Assembly: GCA_963625685.1 (NCBI GenBank)
Contig: CAVFTR010000016.1
Span: 1 to 37,463, forward strand
From: F23-B02 sp963625685
Lineage (GTDB): Bacteria > Bacillota > Clostridia > Oscillospirales > Oscillospiraceae
Direction: 5' to 3'
DNA length: 37,463 nt
Under the pieces are notes generated by a model that saw only the letters and a program-made list of their open reading frames with translations, did not search any database and was not told the origin of the DNA. Below are positions 24,244-31,900 of the stretch, in pieces (position 1 is the stretch's first letter; every line of letters starts with the position of its first letter). A program made the position numbers and the translations under genes.

Positions 24244-24316
24244 GTTTCTTTTCCTCCTGTTTATCGAATTTTTTGCGTTTTGAATAATACCATTCTCAAA
24301 AATTCATTGCAGAGTC

Positions 24317-24345
24317 ATTATACACCCTCGGGCGGCGCTTTTCAA
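24317..24345 (-). promoter_or_regulatory. Promoter of the TRAP operon
   Basis: Minus-strand TTGAAA (24345-24340), 17-nt spacer, TATAAT (24322-24317). Confidence 0.75.
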
Positions 24346-24591
24346 GCCCGAAAATGAAACTTTCGATTCGCAAATTTGCAAAAAATTTAGCATGCTAATT
24401 TGAGTTTACCCCTGTTTTCGCCCTTGTCTGCAATATCTGCCGCCGATTTTGCAATTTCGGACTATATATAGATGCAGAATTTCGCGCCCCGCTCCCTGCA
24501 TTTTTATTCGCGCAGGATCCATTTTCGTCATAGTGCCCTGTTTTGACCTGCGCTTCTTGTGACTTTTTTACATGGTTTTTGCAGAAAAGTC

Positions 24592-24620
24592 TTGCAAAAT
24601 AGCGGCGTGCGTGTTATATT
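24592..24620 (+). promoter_or_regulatory. Promoter of the hom operon
   Basis: TTGCAA (24592-24597), 17-nt spacer, TATATT (24615-24620). The leader to the start codon is only about 45-50 nt, too short for a lysine riboswitch or T-box. Confidence 0.7.
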
Positions 24621-24630
24621 GTTTTCACGT

Positions 24631-24648
24631 CAAAAACAAATGTTTTTG
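24631..24648. promoter_or_regulatory. Operator-like palindrome at the hom transcription start
   Basis: CAAAAACA-AA-TGTTTTTG: two perfect 8-nt arms around two bases, four to twenty nt after the predicted start point. A repressor here would block initiation. It could also form a short RNA hairpin. Confidence 0.45.
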
Positions 24649-24676
24649 AGAGAAAGACAAATAAGGCGGTATGGAT

Positions 24677-25819
24677 ATGAAAATTGCACTTCTGGGCTGC
24701 GGAGTAGTCGGCGGCGGAGTTCTCGAGATCGCGGAAAAGCGGCCGGACATGTCGGTAAAATACGTTCTTGTGCGGCGCGATAAGCCGGAGCTCGGCGAAA
24801 AGGCCGTCAGGGATATAAATGTTATATTAAATGACAGCGAGGTCGACACAGTCGTCGAGGTGATGGGCGGACTGTCGCCGGCCTTTGAGTACGTCTCGGC
24901 CGCGCTGCGCGCCGGAAAAAACGTCGTGACGGCAAACAAGCACCTCGTTGCGCATTATTATAAGGAGCTGGTGTCCCTGGCCTCCGAAAATGGCGCCGCA
25001 CTGCGCTGCACCCCGGCGGTCGGCGGCGGCATACCATGGCTCGTGAACCTCGAGAGGGTAAAGCGGCTGGACAGTGTGCAGTCGTTCTGCGGCATCATGA
25101 ACGGCACGACCAACTTCATCCTCGACGCGATGCACACAAACGGCTCTGACTTCTCCGAGGTCCTGGCCGAGGCGCAGAGGCTCGGCTACGCCGAGGCGGA
25201 CCCCTCGGCGGATATAGACGGCCTGGACATCCAGCGCAAGGCGGTCATCTCCGCGAACGTCGCCTTCGACGCCTGCCTTTCCGAAGCGGACGTGCCGGTC
25301 TTCGGCATCCGCAGCATACTCGCCTGCGATATCGCGGCCGCCGAGAGCCGCAGCAGGATCTGCAAGATGCTCGCCTTCGGCGAAAAGAGCGCCTCGGGCG
25401 CGGTCAGCTGCTATGTCGAGCCCTGCTTCGTGCCCTCGGGCGAGCTCGAGGCCGCGGTGTCGACGAACCGCAACGTCATCTCCTTCGTCACCGAGCTCAC
25501 CGGCAAGGAGAGCTTCTACGGCCAGGGCGCGGGCAGATACCCCACGGCCTACAACGCCGTGGCCGACTGCGCGGATATAATGGGCGGCGTCCGGGAGTTT
25601 TACACCTCGCTCGTGCGCGAGGTGCCGGTCGACAACGGCGCGGCGGCGCACCGCTACTATGTGCGCTTTTCCGGCAGCGACGCTTTTCTCGACTCCGTCG
25701 AGAGCGAAAGGTGCGGAGACGGCGTCATAACCATGACCGTCCCCGTCTCGAAGATGCACGCATGGGCAGCAAAGGCAAAGGAGGCAGACCCCGGAATGTT
25801 CATGGCGGGGCTCATATAA
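24677..25819 (+). CDS. hom: Homoserine dehydrogenase lacking the C-terminal ACT domain
   Basis: About 380 residues; reduces aspartate semialdehyde to homoserine. N-terminal NAD(P) fold KIALLGCGVVGGGV, TANKHLVAHY, then the catalytic domain with GGGIPWLVNL, GIMNGTTNFIL and AEADPSADIDGLDIQRKAVI, including the conserved acidic and lysine residues. Common Gram-positive enzymes run to about 430 residues with an ACT domain; this one stops at AWAAKAKEADPGMF, so feedback by threonine through ACT is not expected. ATG 24677 is preferred over ATG 24671 because AAGGCGG lies seven nt before it. First gene of an operon with the aspartokinase. Confidence 0.9.
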   Translation: MKIALLGCGVVGGGVLEIAEKRPDMSVKYVLVRRDKPELGEKAVRDINVILNDSEVDTVVEVMGGLSPAFEYVSAALRAGKNVVTANKHLVAHYYKELVSLASENGAALRCTPAVGGGIPWLVNLERVKRLDSVQSFCGIMNGTTNFILDAMHTNGSDFSEVLAEAQRLGYAEADPSADIDGLDIQRKAVISANVAFDACLSEADVPVFGIRSILACDIAAAESRSRICKMLAFGEKSASGAVSCYVEPCFVPSGELEAAVSTNRNVISFVTELTGKESFYGQGAGRYPTAYNAVADCADIMGGVREFYTSLVREVPVDNGAAAHRYYVRFSGSDAFLDSVESERCGDGVITMTVPVSKMHAWAAKAKEADPGMFMAGLI

Positions 25820-25823
25820 TATA

Positions 25824-27137
25824 ATGTTGAAGGTAGCAAAATTCGGCGGCTCGTCCATGGCCGACGCCGGACAGTTCAGAAAGGTAAGGGCCATCATCGA
25901 GGCCGACCCCGCGCGCAAGGTCGTCGTCGTCTCCGCCGCGGGAAAGAGATATAAGGACGACCACAAGCTGACCGATCTTCTGTATCTGTGCCATGCGCAC
26001 AAAAAGTACGGCGTCAGCTGCGACCCGGTGTTTGAAATGATAGCCGAGCGCTATCGCGGGATATGCTCCGAGCTCGGGCTGAGCGTCGATATAGACGAAA
26101 AGCTCAGCGCCCTGCGCGAGGAGATAGAGGCCGGCATATCCAAGGATAAGCTCGTATCCCGCGGCGAATACTTCTCCGCGCTTTTAATGGCCGATTACCT
26201 CGGCTACGACTTCCTCGACGCGGAGCTGTGGCTGCACTTTTCCTTCGACGGCTCGATCGACAGGGAGCGCTCCTACGCGGAGCTCGAGCGCCTCGCCGCC
26301 GGACGCAGGGTCGTTATCCCCGGCTTTTACGGCTGCATGCCCGACGGCAGCATAAGGGTGCTCTCGCGCGGCGGCAGCGACGTCACCGGCGCGCTCGCGG
26401 CCGCGGCGCTCGACGCGGACGTGTACGAAAACTGGACGGACGTCTCCGGCATACTCATGGCAGACCCGCGCATCGTCGACGATCCCGACCCGATAGAGCG
26501 CATAACCTACAACGAGCTGCGCGAGCTCAGCTATATGGGCGCGCAGGTGCTGCACGAGGGCGCGGTCTTCCCCGTCAGGGAGAAGAACATCCCGCTCAAC
26601 ATACGCAACACCAACGCCCCGGACCACCCGGGCACGCTCATAATGGAGCGCTTTCCCGACGAGCAGGTCAGCGAGCGCTTCATAACCGGCATCGCGGGGA
26701 GAAAAAATTTCTCGATCATCACCGTATCCAAGGCCGGCATGAGCTCGCAGATGGGCTCGCTGCGGCAGATGCTCGAGGTCTTTGAAAAGCACGGCGTGTG
26801 CGTTGAGTACACCCCCTCGGGCATCGACAGCGCATCCTTCGTCGTCTCGGCCGACAGGGCCAAGGACCGCATCTACTCGATCGTCGGCGAGATACGCGAC
26901 AGTATCGACCCCGACAACATACAGATGACCGGCGGCATATCCGTCGTCGCGGCGGTCGGCCGTCAGATGGCCTTCCAGCCCGGTACCTCGGGGCGCATCT
27001 TCGCCGCCCTCGGCAATGCCGGCATCAACATCCGCATGATATCGCAGGGCCCGGACGAGCTGAACATAATCGTCGGCGTAAATAACGATGATTTTGAAAG
27101 CTGCGTGCGCGTACTATATAACAGCTTTGTAAAGTGA
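25824..27137 (+). CDS. Aspartate kinase with two ACT domains
   Basis: 437 residues, the single-chain class III-like length. KFGGSSMAD (6-14) binds ATP and aspartate; SRGEYFSALLMADYLG and LSRGGSDVTGALAAAAL mark the kinase core; YENWTDVSGILMADPR follows. From about 300 the two regulatory ACT domains (IITVSKAGMSSQMGSLRQML and VVAAVGRQMAFQPGTSGRIF) are expected to bind lysine or threonine. Starts four nt after the hom stop, without an obvious full ribosome site, consistent with coupled translation. Catalyses the first step of lysine/threonine/methionine synthesis. Confidence 0.92.
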   Translation: MLKVAKFGGSSMADAGQFRKVRAIIEADPARKVVVVSAAGKRYKDDHKLTDLLYLCHAHKKYGVSCDPVFEMIAERYRGICSELGLSVDIDEKLSALREEIEAGISKDKLVSRGEYFSALLMADYLGYDFLDAELWLHFSFDGSIDRERSYAELERLAAGRRVVIPGFYGCMPDGSIRVLSRGGSDVTGALAAAALDADVYENWTDVSGILMADPRIVDDPDPIERITYNELRELSYMGAQVLHEGAVFPVREKNIPLNIRNTNAPDHPGTLIMERFPDEQVSERFITGIAGRKNFSIITVSKAGMSSQMGSLRQMLEVFEKHGVCVEYTPSGIDSASFVVSADRAKDRIYSIVGEIRDSIDPDNIQMTGGISVVAAVGRQMAFQPGTSGRIFAALGNAGINIRMISQGPDELNIIVGVNNDDFESCVRVLYNSFVK

Positions 27138-27148
27138 GGTAAACCGCA

Positions 27149-28144
27149 ATGAAAAAATACAACGTGGGCATTCTCGGCGCAACGGGCGCCGTCGGACAGG
27201 AAATGATGAAGATACTCGCAGAGCGCGGCTTCCCCGTCGGCGAGCTTCGGCTGCTGGCCAGCAGAAACTCCGCCGGCAAGGTCATAGACGGACACACCGT
27301 CGTCGAGGCGTGCAGAGAAAACTTCGAGGGCCTGGATATCATCCTCGGCGCCGCCGAGAACGATATCGCCGAGCGCTTCGTCGAGGATATAAAGGCCTCG
27401 GGAGCCGTGTTTATCGACAACTCCAGCGCCTTCCGCCTCTGCCCCGACGTGCCCCTCGTCGTGCCCGAGATAAACCCCGAGGACGTCAAAAAGCACAAGG
27501 GCGTCATCTCAAACCCCAACTGCACCACCGTCATCTCCTGCACCGCCGTCAACGCCCTCAACGCGGTCTCGCCCATCGAGAGCATGGTCGTATCATCCTA
27601 TCAGGCCGTCTCCGGCGCGGGCGCGGCAGGTCCGAAGGAGCTCTTTTCCGAGGTCGAGGCCCTTGCAAAGGGCGAGAGCTTCGAGCCGAAGGTCTTCGCC
27701 TATCAGATAGCCTACAACGTCATCCCGCAGATCGGCGGCGAGCAGCTTGCCGGCTACACCTCCGAGGAGATGAAGCTCCAGAACGAGGGCCGGCGCATCA
27801 TGCACCTGCCGGAGCTCAGGGTCAGCTGCACCTGCGTGCGCGTGCCCGTCGTGCGCAGCCACAGCGTCTCGATCTGCCTGAAGACCAAAGAGAAGATATC
27901 CGTCGAGCGAGCGCGCGAGGTCCTCGCCGCGGCTCCGGGCGTGAAGCTCGTCGACGATCTGGGCGCTTTGCAATACCCCATGCCGCTGGATACCTCCGAC
28001 CAGGACCTCGTCTTCGTCGGACGCATCCGCGAGGACCTCACCGACGAGCGCGGACTGAATCTCTGGTGCTGCGGCGACCAGGTCCGCAAGGGCGCGGCCA
28101 CCAACGCCGTCCAGATCGCCGAGCTTTTGGCGGCGTATTTTTAG
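27149..28144 (+). CDS. asd: Aspartate-semialdehyde dehydrogenase
   Basis: 331 residues. GATGAVGQEM (10-19) is the NADP loop; the catalytic cysteine is C125 in SNPNCTT and the general-base histidine H238 in VPVVRSHS; SSYQAVSGAG is also conserved. It converts aspartyl phosphate to the semialdehyde used by hom upstream and by lysine synthesis. Eleven nt after the aspartokinase with GAGGTAA upstream. TAG stop is part of TTTTTAGCGGCGCATTGA, the R5 repeat motif, and there is no separate terminator. Confidence 0.94.
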   Translation: MKKYNVGILGATGAVGQEMMKILAERGFPVGELRLLASRNSAGKVIDGHTVVEACRENFEGLDIILGAAENDIAERFVEDIKASGAVFIDNSSAFRLCPDVPLVVPEINPEDVKKHKGVISNPNCTTVISCTAVNALNAVSPIESMVVSSYQAVSGAGAAGPKELFSEVEALAKGESFEPKVFAYQIAYNVIPQIGGEQLAGYTSEEMKLQNEGRRIMHLPELRVSCTCVRVPVVRSHSVSICLKTKEKISVERAREVLAAAPGVKLVDDLGALQYPMPLDTSDQDLVFVGRIREDLTDERGLNLWCCGDQVRKGAATNAVQIAELLAAYF

Positions 28145-28515
28145 CGGCGCATTGAGGCACCTGCCGATACGTTTATCTCTGGCGGCCCGGTATCGAAAGT
28201 GCCGGCAAAACCGTAAGACTGCCGCACCCCATTGGCTCCCCTGTGTAAGGGGAGCCAATGGGTGGTGCTGTCGGAAGCCGCCTGTCGGGCGACGGCAATA
28301 GCTGCTTGCTTTGACTTCATGCGAGATGCCCGCACGGCAGTGCCGGGCAAGATAAGTCCCCTACAGGGAGGCGGCGAAATTTTGCACTAAATCAGCACGA
28401 TCTCACGTGGCGCGATGCGAAGCCGGTCTCCTCCATTGTCCCGAACCGGGCGCCGGCAATTACCGTATCCGTAGCTGCGTCAATTCGCCACTAAAAAAAC
28501 GCGCCCCAAAAAGCC
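28145..28515. repeat. Repeat island 6
   Basis: No gene. R5 unit (28141-28195), a truncated R1 hairpin flanked by CCATTGG on both sides making a perfect palindrome (about 28229-28261), an R4 unit (28285-28345), an R3 fragment (28344-28370), unclassified sequence also seen near 6440-6480 (GCACGATCT), and a reversed R5 unit (28465-28500) that leads straight into the rpsF promoter. Confidence 0.82.
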
Positions 28516-28543
28516 TTGACAATTGCGGAAAAACGGATATAAT
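28516..28543 (+). promoter_or_regulatory. Promoter of rpsF-ssb-rpsR
   Basis: TTGACA (28516-28521), 16-nt spacer, TATAAT (28538-28543). The -35 box directly follows repeat-type sequence CCAAAAAGCC, shared with the promoter at 30595. Confidence 0.8.
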
Positions 28544-28548
28544 ATTAG

Positions 28549-28606
28549 GGTCTGCCGGTATGGGCAGGCTATCCTTGCTCCCGGCGTGACCGGGGGCCAA
28601 AAGACC
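28549..28606 (+). ncRNA. Candidate S6:S18-binding leader of the rpsF mRNA
   Basis: The leader folds with an outer stem GGTCT/AGACC (28549-28553 with 28602-28606), an inner GCCGG/CCGGC stem (28554-28558 with 28581-28585) and a conserved-looking GACCGGGGGCC segment before the ribosome site. Autoregulatory rpsF leaders that bind the S6:S18 complex are known in many bacteria; the match here is structural and by position only. Confidence 0.45.
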
Positions 28607-28623
28607 AGAAGGAGGTGCAAACC

Positions 28624-28920
28624 ATGGCAAAAGCAACTGAGAAGTACGAAGTAATGTACATCATCGACCCGAACTTCAGCGAGGAGCAGACCGCTGCCGT
28701 CGTCGAGAAGTTCAAGGCGCTTGTTGAGGCTAATGGTACCCTGGACGAACTGGAGGAGATGGGTAAGCGCAAGCTCGCTTACGAGATCAACTACATTTCG
28801 GAAGGCTACTATGTGCTGATGAAGTTCACCAGCGGCGCGGATTTCCCCGCGGAGCTGGACCGTATCCTCGGCATCACCGACGGCATCCTGCGTCGCCTGA
28901 TCACCCTGCGTGCTGAATAA
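28624..28920 (+). CDS. rpsF: 30S ribosomal protein S6
   Basis: 98 residues starting AKATEKYEVMYIIDPNFSEEQ; ATG 28624 follows AAGGAGGTG, so the ATG nine nt upstream is not used. The core KRKLAYEINYISEGYYVLMKF and C-terminal LGITDGILRRLITL are typical. S6 pairs with S18 on the 30S platform. First gene of rpsF-ssb-rpsR, a conserved bacterial order. Confidence 0.97.
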   Translation: MAKATEKYEVMYIIDPNFSEEQTAAVVEKFKALVEANGTLDELEEMGKRKLAYEINYISEGYYVLMKFTSGADFPAELDRILGITDGILRRLITLRAE

Positions 28921-28931
28921 GGAGACGAGCT

Positions 28932-29378
28932 ATGCTTAATCACATCACGATCATGGGCCGCCTGACCCGTGACCCCGAGCTGAGATACACTCAGTCACAG
29001 ACACCTGTCGCATCGTTCACCCTTGCCGTTGACCGCGATTTCGGCGGCCGCGACGGCGGCGAAAAGCAGACCGATTTCATCGACTGCGTCGCATGGCGCT
29101 CCACCGCGGAGTTTGTCAGCAAGTACTTCGCCAAGGGCAGCATGGCTGTCGTCTCCGGCAGACTGCAGATACGCGACTGGACCGACCGCGAGGGCGGCAA
29201 GCGCCGCAGCGCCGAGGTCGTCGTCGACAACATGTATTTCGGCGAAAGCAAACGCCGCGAGGGCGGCGATATGCGCGGTGAGCCACGTCACAGCTCAAGC
29301 TACGACGCTCCGAGCCCCTCGATGGGCGCGTCGGCGTTTTCCGAGCTTGGCGACGATGACGGCGAGCTGCCGTTCTGA
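28932..29378 (+). CDS. ssb: Single-stranded DNA-binding protein
   Basis: 148 residues. N-terminal OB fold (about 1-105): LNHITIMGRLTRDPELRYTQ, FTLAVDR, TDFIDCVAWRSTAEFVSKYF and GRLQIRDW. A short Gly/Ser/Pro-rich linker ends in the acidic tip DDDGELPF that recruits repair and replication partners. Starts 11 nt after rpsF behind GGAG. Functions as a tetramer on ssDNA. Confidence 0.97.
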   Translation: MLNHITIMGRLTRDPELRYTQSQTPVASFTLAVDRDFGGRDGGEKQTDFIDCVAWRSTAEFVSKYFAKGSMAVVSGRLQIRDWTDREGGKRRSAEVVVDNMYFGESKRREGGDMRGEPRHSSSYDAPSPSMGASAFSELGDDDGELPF

Positions 29379-29402
29379 AAATAATATAGGAGGATACAGC
29401 TA

Positions 29403-29642
29403 ATGGCTTTCGATAAGAACAATCCCAAAAACCGCAAGCGCAGAAAAGTCTGCCAGTTTTGCGTAGATAAGGCCACCAGCATCGACTATAAGGATACTGC
29501 AAAGCTCCGCCGCTACGTGTCCGAGCGCAGCAAGATCCTTCCCCGTCGTACCACCGGTACCTGCGCAATGCATCAGCGCCAGCTCACCGAGGCTATCAAG
29601 AGAGCCCGTCAGATCGCTCTCATGCCCTACGTGACCGACTGA
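29403..29642 (+). CDS. rpsR: 30S ribosomal protein S18, zinc-binding (C+) form
   Basis: 79 residues with the S18 core DYKDTAKLRRYVSERSKILPRR and TGTCAMHQRQLTEAIKRARQIALMPY. C17, C20 (VCQFC), C54 and H57 form a likely zinc site; Gram-positives often keep a second, cysteine-free S18 for zinc limitation, not seen here. AGGAGG upstream; its own terminator follows. Confidence 0.97.
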   Translation: MAFDKNNPKNRKRRKVCQFCVDKATSIDYKDTAKLRRYVSERSKILPRRTTGTCAMHQRQLTEAIKRARQIALMPYVTD

Positions 29643-29654
29643 TAACAGTTTCAG

Positions 29655-29684
29655 GCTCCCGTCCGAGAGGCGGGAGCTTTTTTT
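29655..29684 (+). terminator. Terminator of the rpsF operon
   Basis: GCTCCCG (29655-29661) pairs with CGGGAGC (29671-29677), followed by seven Ts. Confidence 0.88.
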
Positions 29685-29685
29685 C

Positions 29686-29861
29686 GGCGCGATATCCGAT
29701 AAATGTGCAATATGCGCGAAGAAGCCGCGTCTTTATATATGAACGGAACGCTGCGCGCCCTTTACCCCCCCCATACGCGCAGCGATATGGTTCTTTATTT
29801 GAGATCTCCTTTCTCCACCCCATTAACGGACGACGTCTTCCCCGGACGCCGTCTGTTTTTT
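29686..29861 (+). other. Unexplained structured interval ending in a second terminator
   Basis: No gene or repeat module. It holds a GCTGCGCG/CGCGCAGC hairpin (29750-29757 with 29776-29783) whose loop contains eight consecutive Cs (29765-29772), and a strong 13-position stem (29826-29838 with 29844-29856; one mismatch, two GU pairs) followed by T5-AT5. A small RNA is possible, but I found no good promoter; a remnant gene is equally possible. Confidence 0.4.
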
Positions 29862-29867
29862 ATTTTT
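29826..29867 (+). terminator. Intrinsic terminator
   Basis: ACGGACGACGTC stem (29826-29838/29844-29856) then TTTTTATTTTT. The T-run merges with the TTTTTAGCGGCG start of the next repeat island. Confidence 0.7.
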
Positions 29868-30594
29868 AGCGGCGTTTTTTGGCGGCGCATTGAGATCGTG
29901 CCGATACGGTTTTTGCGCCAGCCCGAATCGAAGCTGCCGGCAAAACCATGAAATTGCCGCACTACGGGGGTGCGATCGGCTCCCCTGTGTAAGGGGAGGT
30001 GGGTCGGACCCTTCGTTTCCGACTCGGTGGGGTTGCTTTTTTGGCGGCGCATTGACGCACCTGCGGATACTTTTATCTCTGGTGTCCCGACCGGAGGGTG
30101 CGTCAAAAACCGTCGCGAACGGAACGGGCAGGCCCGTTCCCTACAGATACTGTCGGTAGCTTCCGGTCGGGACACCGCAATAACTGCTTGCTCAGCCTAC
30201 ATGCGAATCGCCTGCACGGCAGCGCCGGGCAAGCCTGTTCCCTACAAGGGTGCGGCGGAAGCCGCCGGTCGGGACACCGAAGCGACTGCTTGCTTTGCTT
30301 ACATGCGAATCGCCTGCACGGCAGTGCCCGGTCGGGCTGACGCAATGACTGCTTGCTTAATTTGCATGCGAGATGCCCGCCGCGGCGAGCGGCTGCCTTC
30401 CCCTTGAGGGGAAGGTGTCGGCCATCGGCCGACGGATGAGGTGTCGTCAGATCGCGGCGACAAGCCGCCTACATTATTTGTGCAGGGCGGCGGCGACCAT
30501 CCGGTTTTGCCGGAAGCATAGACACCGGGCAACCTGAGATATATGTATTCTCAGGTGCGGTGATTCGCCACTAAAAATTCGCCGCCAAAAAGCC
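29868..30594. repeat. Repeat island 7; left arm of a 137-bp inverted repeat
   Basis: No gene. Two R5 units (29868-29950 and 30040-30090), a variant R1 unit (29985-30037, second hairpin GTCGGA/TCCGAC), a reversed R3 unit (30105-30150), three R4 units (30165-30235, 30270-30330, 30335-30385), a forward R2 unit (30397-30445, second hairpin GTCGGCC/GGCCGAC) and a reversed R5 unit (30530-30590). Bases 30086-30222 equal the reverse complement of 32028-32164. Confidence 0.87.
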
Positions 30595-30623
30595 TTGACT
30601 TTGGGGGACGCATCGTTTATATT
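30595..30623 (+). promoter_or_regulatory. Promoter of the PAP2 gene
   Basis: TTGACT (30595-30600), 17-nt spacer, TATATT (30618-30623), directly after repeat sequence CCAAAAAGCC. Confidence 0.72.
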
Positions 30624-30661
30624 AACTGTGCTGCTTAACACCATACAGTCAGGAGCATACC

Positions 30662-31327
30662 ATGACAGAGAAGCGAATAAGAATAATACAGAGCCACGCC
30701 GCGGCGCCGCTGCTGTGCCTGTGCCTTATGCACGCGCTCGTGTGGCTGGGCACTAAGGCCGCGGCCGACTACTCACGCGCCCGGGACGTGACGCTCGGCA
30801 TCGACGCGCTGATCCCGCTGCGGCCGGAGTGGGTCGTCATATACGTCCTGACCTTCCTGTTCTGGCTCATGGGTCTTTACATGATCTCGCGCCTGGACGA
30901 GGAGCGCTGCTGCCGCGCCGCCGCGGGCGTGATCTTCGCCGACCTCATCTGCGGCTTCATCTTCATCGCCTTCCCGAGCTGCATCACGCGCCCGGAGCTG
31001 GAGCCCGGCGGCGTTTTCACCTGGATGCTGTCGGTCGTCTACGCCCTCGACACGCCGACCAACTGCTTCCCGTCGATGCACTGCCTGCTGTCCTGGCTCG
31101 TGTTCCGGCAGTCGCTGTCCGCGCCGGGCGCAAGGCCGGGCTATAAGATGTTCTGCGGCGTGTTCACCGCGCTCGTGTTCCTCTCGACCCTGTTCGTCAA
31201 GCAGCACGTCGCCGCGGACGTCATAGGCGGCCTCTTTTTCGGCGAGCTCGCCTACGTTCTGGGACAAAAACTGCCGTTGTGGAAATTTTTTATTAAAATC
31301 AATAAAAAAGTCTTGCATTTTTTCTAA
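30662..31327 (+). CDS. PAP2-family membrane phosphatase (IPC synthase-like)
   Basis: 221 residues, about six helices. The catalytic motifs are NCFPSMH (PSMH, 137-140) and STLFVKQHVAADVIGG (H182, D186), of the PAP2_3/inositolphosphorylceramide synthase-like type rather than the classic PSGH type. Members dephosphorylate or transfer lipid phosphates at the membrane; substrate here unknown, undecaprenyl pyrophosphate or a phospholipid being plausible. AGGAG before ATG 30662. The C-terminus is short and basic (KINKKVLHFF). Single gene with its own promoter; flanked by inverted repeat arms together with the next gene. Confidence 0.83.
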   Translation: MTEKRIRIIQSHAAAPLLCLCLMHALVWLGTKAAADYSRARDVTLGIDALIPLRPEWVVIYVLTFLFWLMGLYMISRLDEERCCRAAAGVIFADLICGFIFIAFPSCITRPELEPGGVFTWMLSVVYALDTPTNCFPSMHCLLSWLVFRQSLSAPGARPGYKMFCGVFTALVFLSTLFVKQHVAADVIGGLFFGELAYVLGQKLPLWKFFIKINKKVLHFF

Positions 31328-31341
31328 TGATATGCTTAAAT
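31313..31341 (+). promoter_or_regulatory. Possible promoter of the small exported protein gene
   Basis: TTGCAT (31313-31318), 17-nt spacer, TTAAAT (31336-31341), overlapping the end of the PAP2 gene. Weak -10; a TATACT at about 31343 is an alternative. Confidence 0.35.
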
Positions 31342-31414
31342 ATATACTATCAAGGGGAAAAAGTATAGACTTAAACAAAAACCACTAAAAAATCGCAAAA
31401 TGGAGGTAATTAAA

Positions 31415-31834
31415 TTGAGCAACACTCTGAAAAAGAATGCTGTTATGATACTGGCCGCGGCGCTCGCGGCTGTCATGCTTTTCGCCGTCGTATTCGCGCC
31501 CGTCAGCCTCGCTGACAACGGCGCCGCGGACGCGGGCCTCGCTCAGGCCGTTGAAAAGACCCAGGCCACCGTCACCGCCAAGCTCGGCGAGATCAAGGCG
31601 GCCGTAAGCGAGAAGGTCGGCGGCGACGTCGTCAAGCTCGAAACGCTCTGGAACTACGGCGATAACGTCGAGTACGGCGTCGAGACCTCTACCGACGACT
31701 TTGTTGCAATGCTCGAGGGCATCGGCCAGGCATACGACAACGGCAACGTCGAGGAGATCCTCAAGACCCCCCAGACCTTCACCAACGGCCTCAAGGGCTA
31801 CCTCGGCAGCATCATGAACTCCGTAAAGCCCTGA
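31415..31834 (+). CDS. Small exported protein of unknown function
   Basis: 139 residues from TTG 31415, which lies seven nt after GGAGG; the upstream ATG 31400 overlaps that ribosome site and is unlikely. Signal sequence with a basic start (NTLKKNAVMIL), an Ala/Val-rich core and a probable cleavage after SLA (about residue 34). The mature protein is a soluble, acidic, probably helical domain (QAVEKTQATVTAKLGEIKAA; then WNYGDNVEYGVETSTDDF). No family recognised. Own terminator at 31868. Confidence 0.72.
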   Translation: MSNTLKKNAVMILAAALAAVMLFAVVFAPVSLADNGAADAGLAQAVEKTQATVTAKLGEIKAAVSEKVGGDVVKLETLWNYGDNVEYGVETSTDDFVAMLEGIGQAYDNGNVEEILKTPQTFTNGLKGYLGSIMNSVKP

Positions 31835-31867
31835 TCGGCTTAAATAAGCATCGCTGTAAATAACAGT

Positions 31868-31900
31868 AAACGCAGGACCGTTCCCGGTCCTGCGTTTTTT
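31868..31900 (+). terminator. Terminator of the exported-protein gene
   Basis: CGCAGGACCG (31871-31880) pairs with 31885-31894 around TTCC; three flanking A-T pairs and a run of Ts follow. Confidence 0.9.

Larger units (their letters stand above)
24244..24676. other. Divergent regulatory region between TRAP and threonine/lysine operons
   Basis: No gene in about 430 AT-rich bases and no repeat modules. It holds the TRAP promoter (24317-24345), two perfect palindromes just upstream of that promoter (GCAAATTTGC 24370-24379 and TTAGCATGCTAA 24387-24398), a CTATATATAG palindrome (about 24462-24471), the hom promoter (24592-24620) and an operator-like palindrome (24631-24648). Confidence 0.7.

Noticed and set aside
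24640..24676. Lysine riboswitch or T-box before hom
   Set aside because: The leader is only about 45-50 nt, far too short for either.
29620..29823. 67-codon minus-strand frame after rpsR
   Set aside because: It overlaps rpsR and its terminator in antisense, and composition is not protein-like.
30098..30407. Long open frames in R4-rich islands
   Set aside because: GC-rich repeat modules are open in several frames on both strands; the peptides are repeated at every copy.
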